36,532 nt of DNA from Actinoallomurus sp. (lineage in GTDB: Bacteria > Actinomycetota > Actinomycetes > Streptosporangiales > Streptosporangiaceae). A program made the position numbers and the translations under genes. The stretch spans positions 1 to 36,532 of the forward strand of contig JAOPYG010000076.1 in assembly GCA_025964685.1 (NCBI GenBank), written 5' to 3'. Under the pieces are notes generated by a model. That model did no database searches and was not told the DNA's origin. It was given only the letters and a program-made list of their open reading frames with translations. Below are positions 31,522 through 36,532 of this stretch, one piece after another. Within the stretch, counting starts at the first letter, position 1, and the number at the start of each line of letters is the position of its first letter.

Positions 31522-33347
31522 CAAGGCTGCGGGCGCTCCCCCGCGCGCATCTGATCGCCGGCATCTGCCTGCTCGCGCTCGTGCTCTACCCGGTCATCAA
31601 CCCCTGGAATCCGTACCCGCAAGGCGTCCTGCTGCTCGGGTTCCTGCTGGCCATCCAGGCGTCGAGCTGGAACATCATCTCCGGGTACGGCGGCTACACC
31701 TCGCTCGGCCACAGCATGTTCCTCGGGCTCGGTTCGTACACGGCCGGCATCCTCGCCCTGCGGTGGGGCGTCAACCCGCTCTGGGTCGCCCCGCTCGGCG
31801 GCGTGACCGCGCTGGTGATCGCGGTCGTGATCGGCTCGGTCGTACTCCGGACCCGGGGTCACGCGTTCGTGATCATCACGATCGCGATGCTGCTGGCCGC
31901 GCAGATCCTCGCGGCCAACTTCAAGAGCCTCACCCAGGGCTCGGACGGCATCACCCTCCAGCTTCCCTTCTGGGGCCGTGACTTCCAGAACATCCCGTTC
32001 TACTACGCGTTCCTCGGCCTGCTGGTGCTGACGGTCCTGTTCAGCGCCTGGCTGAGACGCACCAAGTTCGGTGCCGGGCTGGTCGCGATCCGCGAGGACG
32101 AGGGCAAGGCGGCCTCGATCGGCGTCAACACGACCCGTTTCAAGATCGTGGCGTACGCCGCGAGCGCGTTCATGATCGGTACGGCCGGCGGCGTCTACGC
32201 CTACTACCTGACGTTCATCAACCCGGTCGGGTCGTTCGCCATCCTCGGCAGCGTGACCATCGTGCTCGCCACCCTCACCGGCGGCCGCGGCACGCTGTAC
32301 GGGCCGGTCATCGGCGCCTTCATCGTCAACCTGGTCAGCGAGGAGTCCACGGTCTACGGCGGTGGCAGCCAGTCACGCGTGCTGATCTTCGGGGTCGCGC
32401 TGATGCTCGTCGTGCTGTTCCTGCCGCGGGGCATCCTGCCGACCGCGGAGGCGTGGTGGCGCAAGCATCACCCGGTGGAGGTGGAGTACACCGACCAGGC
32501 CGGCGCCCTCAGCGGCGGCCCACTGACGACGTACGAGCGAACCCGTGAGCCGGCGGCCGAGGACCGGCCACTGCTCGAGGTACGGGGGGTCTCGAAGCGG
32601 TTCGGCGGCCTGACCGCCGTCGACAACGCCGACCTGGTCGTCCAACCGGGAACGATCACGGCGCTGATCGGGCCGAACGGCTCGGGCAAGACGACGCTCT
32701 TCAATCTGATCACCGGCGGGATGACCGCCGACTCCGGCGAGATCTGGTTCGACGGGAAGCGGATCGACGGGATGCGGCCCTGGAACAGAGGGCACCTCGG
32801 ACTCGGGCGCACCTACCAGGTCACCCGGCTGTTCAAGGACATGACGGTCCAGCAGAACGTCGTCGCGCCCCTGCCCGACTCGCGCTGGCGGACGATGTTC
32901 GCGGGCGCGGTGCACGGGCACGAGGCGGCGCGGGCACGTGACCTGCTCGACATCGTCGGTCTCGGCCGCATGGCGGACCAGCCCGCGGGAGCGCTCTCGT
33001 ACGGGCAGCAGAAGCTGGTCGAGCTCGCCCAGGTGCTGATGCTCCAGCCCCGGCTGATCCTGCTGGACGAGCCGGCCGGCGGGGTCAATCCCAGCCTGCT
33101 GGGACGGCTCACCGAGGTGATCCGTGAGCTGAACCGCAGCGGAGTGACGTTCCTCATCGTCGAGCACAACATCCCGCTGGTCCTCGAGCTGTGCGATCCC
33201 GTCGTCGTCTTCTCCCGCGGAGCGGCGATCGCCGAAGGGCCGCCGGAACGGATCCAGCAGGACCCGATCGTCCTCGACGCCTACCTCGGCGACGACTGGC
33301 GACCGGCGGAGTCAGCGACGCCGGCGAGCGGAAAGGTGGTGCAGTGA
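31518..33347 (+). CDS. LivM permease-LivG ATPase fusion
   Basis: A 609-residue fusion. Residues 1 to about 315 are a LivM-type permease (SSWNIISGYGGYTSLGHSMF, then RTKFGAGLVAIREDEGKAAS) ending in LFLPRGI. After a linker rich in E/A/P (about 325-350) comes a LivG-type ATPase: Walker A GPNGSGKT (385-392), Q-loop region YQVTRLFKDMTVQQNV, signature LSYGQQKLVEL, Walker B LILLDEPAGGVNP and switch His in IVEHNIPLVL. All nucleotide-binding motifs are intact. ATG 31518 overlaps livH by 4 nt. LivM-LivG fusions occur in several actinobacterial transporters. Confidence 0.92.
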   Translation: MTRLRALPRAHLIAGICLLALVLYPVINPWNPYPQGVLLLGFLLAIQASSWNIISGYGGYTSLGHSMFLGLGSYTAGILALRWGVNPLWVAPLGGVTALVIAVVIGSVVLRTRGHAFVIITIAMLLAAQILAANFKSLTQGSDGITLQLPFWGRDFQNIPFYYAFLGLLVLTVLFSAWLRRTKFGAGLVAIREDEGKAASIGVNTTRFKIVAYAASAFMIGTAGGVYAYYLTFINPVGSFAILGSVTIVLATLTGGRGTLYGPVIGAFIVNLVSEESTVYGGGSQSRVLIFGVALMLVVLFLPRGILPTAEAWWRKHHPVEVEYTDQAGALSGGPLTTYERTREPAAEDRPLLEVRGVSKRFGGLTAVDNADLVVQPGTITALIGPNGSGKTTLFNLITGGMTADSGEIWFDGKRIDGMRPWNRGHLGLGRTYQVTRLFKDMTVQQNVVAPLPDSRWRTMFAGAVHGHEAARARDLLDIVGLGRMADQPAGALSYGQQKLVELAQVLMLQPRLILLDEPAGGVNPSLLGRLTEVIRELNRSGVTFLIVEHNIPLVLELCDPVVVFSRGAAIAEGPPERIQQDPIVLDAYLGDDWRPAESATPASGKVVQ

Positions 33348-33348
33348 C

Positions 33349-34116
33349 GTGCTGTCGATGAAGGCGGTCTTCGCCGGGTACGGCGGCGGGAACGTGCTGC
33401 AGAGCGTCGACCTGGAATGCGCCGAGCAGACGATCACCTGCATCGTCGGTCCCAACGGCGCCGGAAAGTCGACCGTGCTCCGTGTCATCAGCGGGCTGCT
33501 CAGGCCGAGCGCGGGCGAGATCACCATGGACGGCGAGGCGATCGGCGACCAGGCTCCCGACGAGATCCTCCGCCGGGGCATCACCCAGGTGCCACAGTCA
33601 CACGCGCTCTTCCCGGCCATGTCGGTGCACGAGAACGTCCTGATGGGCGGCTACCTGATCCGCAAGAACCGCACGCTGCTGCGCGAGCGCCTCGACATGG
33701 TCAAGGACCGCGTCCCCCTCGTCGCCAGCCGGGCCGGCGACCACGCCGGGAACCTGAGCGGCGGCCAGCGGCGGATGGTGGAGATCGCCCGATGCCTGAT
33801 GCTCGACCCCAAGCTGATCCTGCTGGACGAGCCCTCGCTGGGGCTTGACCCGCGCAGCCTCGCCGGTGTCGCCGACCTCATCCACGCCCTCCACCAGGAG
33901 GGCACGACGGTCCTCCTCGTCGAGCAGAACGTCCGGCTGGGCCTCGGCCTGGCCACGCATGGCGTGGTGATGGAGGGCGGCAAGGTACGGCTGACCGGCA
34001 CGGCCGCCGCCGTCAAGGACGACCCGGAGATCGCGTCGCTGTACCTCGGGGGCACGAAGGCACCCCCGCTCAACTCACCCCCGGCAGGTCAGGGGACCGA
34101 GACCACCAGCGTCTGA
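33349..34116 (+). CDS. livF: branched-chain-type ABC transporter ATPase LivF
   Basis: A 255-residue ATPase. Walker A GPNGAGKS is at 34-41, the Q-loop is in ITQVPQSHALFPAMSVHENV, signature LSGGQRRMVEIAR, Walker B LILLDEPSLGLDP and the switch region VLLVEQNV. The C-terminal 15 residues are Pro/Ser-rich. GTG 33349 lies one base after the LivMG stop; ATG 33358 in the same frame is an alternative. It pairs with the LivG half of the fusion to power uptake. The gap to the next gene (79 bp) contains a LacI operator. Confidence 0.9.
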   Translation: MLSMKAVFAGYGGGNVLQSVDLECAEQTITCIVGPNGAGKSTVLRVISGLLRPSAGEITMDGEAIGDQAPDEILRRGITQVPQSHALFPAMSVHENVLMGGYLIRKNRTLLRERLDMVKDRVPLVASRAGDHAGNLSGGQRRMVEIARCLMLDPKLILLDEPSLGLDPRSLAGVADLIHALHQEGTTVLLVEQNVRLGLGLATHGVVMEGGKVRLTGTAAAVKDDPEIASLYLGGTKAPPLNSPPAGQGTETTSV

Positions 34117-34153
34117 GCGACCGTGCGAGACGACCGCTCCACCCCCCGGGCAC

Positions 34154-34167
34154 TGCACTCGTTTGCA
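34154..34167. promoter_or_regulatory. LacI-type operator 3 (upstream of the C-C hydrolase gene)
   Basis: TGCACTCGTTTGCA, the most symmetric copy at its ends, with central CG. It shares the 12-bp core GCACTCGTTTGC with operator 1. It lies 29 bp before the hydrolase start. No clear -35/-10 pair accompanies it. Confidence 0.7.
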
Positions 34168-34195
34168 CCAAGGCAGGAAAGGCAGTTGATGCACC

Positions 34196-35254
34196 ATGGA
34201 CGAACGAGTCGCCTCGGCCATCGCGCATTGGGCACCCCGGTTCACCACGAACGGAGTGACCGTCGCCGACTTCGAACGGATCACCCGGGGGCTCGATGAC
34301 TGGGCCGGCTGGTGCGCCGCCTGGTCATCGGTCGCGGCCGAGCACGAGGCGCTCGGCCGCGAGGCCCTCGCCGTCGAACGCTTCGTCTCGGCCGGTCAGC
34401 ACCTGTCGCGCGCCGCGGTCTACTACCACTTCGCGAAGTTCGTCTTCGTGGAGGACCTGGACCAGATGCGGGAGGCGCACCGCCGGGCGGTGACGTGCCT
34501 GGCCGATGCCCTCCCCCACATCTCCCCGCCGGGCCGGCGGATCGAGATCGGCTTCGAGGGCGCCACGCTCGTCGGCGTGCTGCGGCTTCCCGGCGGCGAT
34601 GGTCCGCATCCGGCGGTCCTGCTCCTGTCCGGCCTGGACTCGGCCAAGGAGGAGCAGAAGTCCGTCGAGGAGACGTTCCTGGAACGCGGCATCGCCACCT
34701 TCACCGTGGACGGCCCGGGGCAGGGCGAGGCAGAGTACGACCTGCCCATACGGGGAGACTGGTCGCTTCCCGGCAAGGCCATTCTCGACGCGCTCGGCGC
34801 CGAGCCCGAGATCGACGAGTCCCGGATCGCGGTCTGGGGGGTCAGCCTCGGCGGCTACTACGCGCCGCGGGTCGCGGCCGCGGTCGGGGATCGGGTCAAG
34901 GCCTGTGTCGCGCTGGCGGGGCCGTACGACTTCGGCGACTGCTGGGACGGGCTCCCCCTGCTCACCAGGCAGACGTTCCAGGTCAGATCGGGTGCCGGCT
35001 CGGACGAGGAGGCGCACCGCATCGCCTCGACCCTGACCATGGACGGATCGGCGAGCGCGATCAGCGCCCCGCTCCTGATCGTGTTCGGGCGTAAGGACCG
35101 GCTCATTCCCTGGCAGCACGCGGAACGGCTCGCGGCCGAGGCCGGCGGCGAGGTCGAGCTGCTGATGCTCGAGGACGGCAACCACGGCTGCGCGAACCTG
35201 GCGCCCCGCCACCGTCCGTACACCGCCGACTGGGTCGCCGAAAAGCTGCGCTGA
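34196..35254 (+). CDS. alpha/beta hydrolase resembling 2,6-dihydroxypseudooxynicotine hydrolase (C-C hydrolase)
   Basis: A 352-residue hydrolase. The helical N-terminal domain (about 1-115, with DDWAGWCAAW and SRAAVYYHFAKFVF) caps an alpha/beta core. The triad is Ser217 (GVSLGGY), Asp301 (FGRKDRLIP) and His330 (EDGNHGC). From memory, the nicotine-pathway enzyme of Arthrobacter has Ser217, Asp300 and His329 plus an assisting Glu248; Asp248 is found here. The family (FrsA/DHPON hydrolase) cleaves C-C bonds next to a ketone, or esters. Start ATG 34196 is set by family length; AGGAAAGG is 14 bp upstream, rather far. Substrate probably an aromatic or heteroaromatic ketone; the exact identity is inference. 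Confidence 0.8.
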   Translation: MDERVASAIAHWAPRFTTNGVTVADFERITRGLDDWAGWCAAWSSVAAEHEALGREALAVERFVSAGQHLSRAAVYYHFAKFVFVEDLDQMREAHRRAVTCLADALPHISPPGRRIEIGFEGATLVGVLRLPGGDGPHPAVLLLSGLDSAKEEQKSVEETFLERGIATFTVDGPGQGEAEYDLPIRGDWSLPGKAILDALGAEPEIDESRIAVWGVSLGGYYAPRVAAAVGDRVKACVALAGPYDFGDCWDGLPLLTRQTFQVRSGAGSDEEAHRIASTLTMDGSASAISAPLLIVFGRKDRLIPWQHAERLAAEAGGEVELLMLEDGNHGCANLAPRHRPYTADWVAEKLR

Positions 35255-35285
35255 CAGGCCGCGGTGGCCGTCCGTGAGACGCGTC

Positions 35286-35314
35286 TTGACAGTGGTCAGG
35301 GCATTTCATACCTT
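35286..35314 (+). promoter_or_regulatory. promoter of the dehydrogenase-M24 genes
   Basis: A consensus TTGACA (35286-35291), a 17-bp spacer and TACCTT (35309-35314), in an AT-richer patch. Predicted start near 35321 falls inside LacI operator 4. Confidence 0.65.
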
Positions 35315-35317
35315 TAC

Positions 35318-35331
35318 GACAATCGATTGCA
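35318..35331. promoter_or_regulatory. LacI-type operator 4 (upstream of the dehydrogenase gene)
   Basis: GACAATCGATTGCA, containing the perfect 10-bp palindrome CAATCGATTG with a central CG. It matches operator 2 at 10 of 14 positions and lies at the predicted transcription start. Confidence 0.6.
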
Positions 35332-35346
35332 GAGGGGCAGACCCAC

Positions 35347-36315
35347 ATGGACATATCGACCGCGGACCCTTCCGACCTGCAGGTCGGCTGGATCGGCACC
35401 GGCCGTATGGGCGTTGCCATGGCGGAGCGGCTCGCCAGGGCGGGCGTGCACCTCACCGCCTGGAACCGCACCATCTCCAAGGCAGAGCCCCTGAAGGACC
35501 ACGGCGCCTCCGTGTGCGCCGCGATCGCCGACCTGCGCGACCGGGACGTCGTGTTCACCATGGTCTCGGCCTCGTCCGACCTCGAGCACGTGCTGCTGGG
35601 GGACGGCGGGCTGCTCGCCGACCCTGAGCACGTTCCCGGCATCGTCGTCGACTGCTCGACCGTCTCCACGGAGACCTCGGTCGCGATGCGGGAGGCCTGC
35701 GAGGGCCGCGGCGTCGGCTTTCTCGCCGCTCCGGTCAGCGGCAACGGCAAGGTCGTCAGAGCGGGCGAACTGAGCCTCGTCGTCTCCGGGCCACGGCAGG
35801 CGTACGAGACGGTGGCGCACCTGCTGGAGCACATCGGCAAGTCGGCCACCTACGTGGGCGAAGGTGACACGTCCCGCCTTGTGAAGATCGCGCACAACCT
35901 GATGCTCGGCGTCGTGACCCAGACGATGGCCGAGATCACCGTGCTGGTCGAGAAAGGCGGTGTCCCGCGGCACGCCTTCCTGGAGTTCCTCAACAACAGC
36001 GTCATGGGGTCAGCCTTCACCCGCTACAAGTCGCCCGCGTTCGTGAACCTGGACTACACCCCGACGTTCACGCCGCTCCTGCTGCGCAAGGACTTCGACC
36101 TCGGCCTCGCCGCGGCCCGCGCTCTGGACGTTCCCCTGCCGGTCGCCGCGATCACCGCGCAGCTCGTCCAGGCCAGCGTCGGCACCGGCCGGGTCGACGA
36201 GGACTTCTCGATCCTGCTGGACCTGCAGGCCGCCGCGTCCGGGCTCGAGCTCAAACCCGAGAACGTCGCGGTCGACGACGGCCTGAGCGCCGCCCGTACG
36301 GAAGACGCCTCATGA
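35347..36315 (+). CDS. 3-hydroxyisobutyrate-dehydrogenase-family NAD(P)-dependent oxidoreductase
   Basis: A 322-residue beta-hydroxyacid dehydrogenase. The Rossmann motif is GWIGTGRMGVAMAERL (14-29). The substrate-binding loop is FLAAPVSGNGKVVRAGELSL (DAPVSGG-type, at about 135-154). Catalytic Lys180 is in RLVKIAHNLMLG. The C-terminal helical domain has RKDFDLGLAAARALDVPLP. Such enzymes oxidise 3-hydroxy acids or reduce semialdehydes. GAGGGG precedes the ATG, and the stop overlaps the next gene (ATGA). Under its own promoter and LacI operator 4, so co-regulated with the transporter and C-C hydrolase. Confidence 0.88.
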   Translation: MDISTADPSDLQVGWIGTGRMGVAMAERLARAGVHLTAWNRTISKAEPLKDHGASVCAAIADLRDRDVVFTMVSASSDLEHVLLGDGGLLADPEHVPGIVVDCSTVSTETSVAMREACEGRGVGFLAAPVSGNGKVVRAGELSLVVSGPRQAYETVAHLLEHIGKSATYVGEGDTSRLVKIAHNLMLGVVTQTMAEITVLVEKGGVPRHAFLEFLNNSVMGSAFTRYKSPAFVNLDYTPTFTPLLLRKDFDLGLAAARALDVPLPVAAITAQLVQASVGTGRVDEDFSILLDLQAAASGLELKPENVAVDDGLSAARTEDAS

Positions 36316-36532
36316 CGTCCGCGGCTCCCCTGCCCGCACCGGGGCACATGAGCGTCGACTACGAACAGCGGGTCGACTTCGGCCGGCTGCGGGACTACCG
36401 CCTGAGCCGGGCGCGCGCGTCGCTGGAGGCCAGCGAGTGCGGCGCCTTCCTGCTCTTCGACTTCTACAACATCCGGTACGTCACGCAGACCTGGATCGGC
36501 GGGGCCCTCGGCGACAAGATGACGAGGTACGC
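36312..36532 (+). CDS. M24 / creatinase-prolidase family protein (5' part)
   Basis: ATG 36312 overlaps the dehydrogenase stop and the frame runs off the window after 73 complete codons. The visible part (VDFGRLRDYRLSRARASLEA, then GAFLLFDFYNIRYVTQTWIG) is the N-terminal domain of creatinase/Xaa-Pro-dipeptidase-like M24 proteins; the metal-binding domain lies beyond the end. Creatinases and prolidase relatives cleave C-N bonds, which would fit a nitrogenous substrate. Translationally coupled to the dehydrogenase. Confidence 0.72.
   Translation, partial: MTSAAPLPAPGHMSVDYEQRVDFGRLRDYRLSRARASLEASECGAFLLFDFYNIRYVTQTWIGGALGDKMTRY

Noticed and set aside
34189..34295. Better-spaced ATG upstream of the C-C hydrolase start
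   Set aside because: It is in a different frame and reaches a stop after about 35 low-complexity codons; the hydrolase frame begins at 34196. It could slightly disturb initiation but is not a gene.
1..36532. CRISPR arrays, tRNA/rRNA genes, insertion sequences, prophage genes
   Set aside because: I looked for regular repeat-spacer arrays, tRNA TpsiC-like arms and transposase or integrase motifs and found none. Weak RNA genes could be missed by eye.

Overview
The window is very GC-rich (strong G/C bias at third codon positions, many GTG/TTG starts, frequent ATGA/GTGA gene overlaps). Its gene families (GH15 trehalase-like enzyme, SpoIIE-type phosphatase fused to a receiver, GntR/TetR/LacI regulators, a CGNR zinc-finger remnant, secreted discoidin protein) point to a filamentous actinomycete, perhaps Streptosporangiales. 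The genus is a guess. I see no rRNA, tRNA, CRISPR, insertion sequence or phage module. It reads as an accessory chromosomal region: catabolic clusters, secreted proteins and signalling genes.

Layout. (1) 1-2200: the tail of an upstream gene; a frameshifted 4,5-dihydroxyphthalate-decarboxylase-like protein; a PhyH-type dioxygenase with less GC-biased codons; a small acidic protein. (2) 2222-5957: a FadR/GntR regulator divergent from a three-gene operon (FAH-family hydrolase, alpha/beta hydrolase, metal-dependent amidohydrolase). The intergenic region carries ATTGGT boxes spaced exactly 10 bp apart, a likely operator array. (3) 6029-11324: an HSL-type esterase, a 1056-residue secreted discoidin protein with an unassigned N-terminal domain, and a divergent secreted Gly-rich repeat protein. 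(4) 11370-16662: GH15 trehalase/glucoamylase, two gene remnants (a frameshifted small protein and a CGNR zinc-finger tail), an ACT-domain protein, an NlpC/P60 peptidase and a Pro-rich orphan permease. (5) 16873-23104: PoxB-like pyruvate oxidase, a translationally coupled signalling cassette (receiver-PP2C phosphatase, CHASE3-like histidine kinase, Rcp1-like receiver) and a zinc metallopeptidase. (6) 23198-25616: a TetR regulator divergent from an FAD aromatic hydroxylase, with an inverted-repeat operator between them. (7) 25635-36532: a catabolic locus. A minus-strand operon (PBP2-like protein, MFS transporter, LacI repressor) diverges from a plus-strand branched-chain-type ABC transporter operon (SBP, a heptapeptide-repeat ORF, LivH, a LivM-LivG fusion, LivF). 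Then come a C-C hydrolase resembling 2,6-dihydroxypseudooxynicotine hydrolase, a 3-hydroxyisobutyrate-dehydrogenase-family enzyme and the start of an M24/creatinase-family protein.

Region 7 is the most interesting. Four copies of a 14-bp LacI-type operator with a central CG lie at 28810, 28892, 34154 and 35318. They flank both arms of a nearly symmetric divergent promoter whose two -35 boxes sit inside one perfect palindrome, and they precede the two downstream enzyme genes. This looks like a self-contained regulon for import and breakdown of an unidentified, perhaps aromatic or heteroaromatic, compound. Between the binding protein and LivH lies a candidate 139-residue protein made largely of heptapeptide repeats, overlapping both neighbours by 4 nt. 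I do not recognise it.
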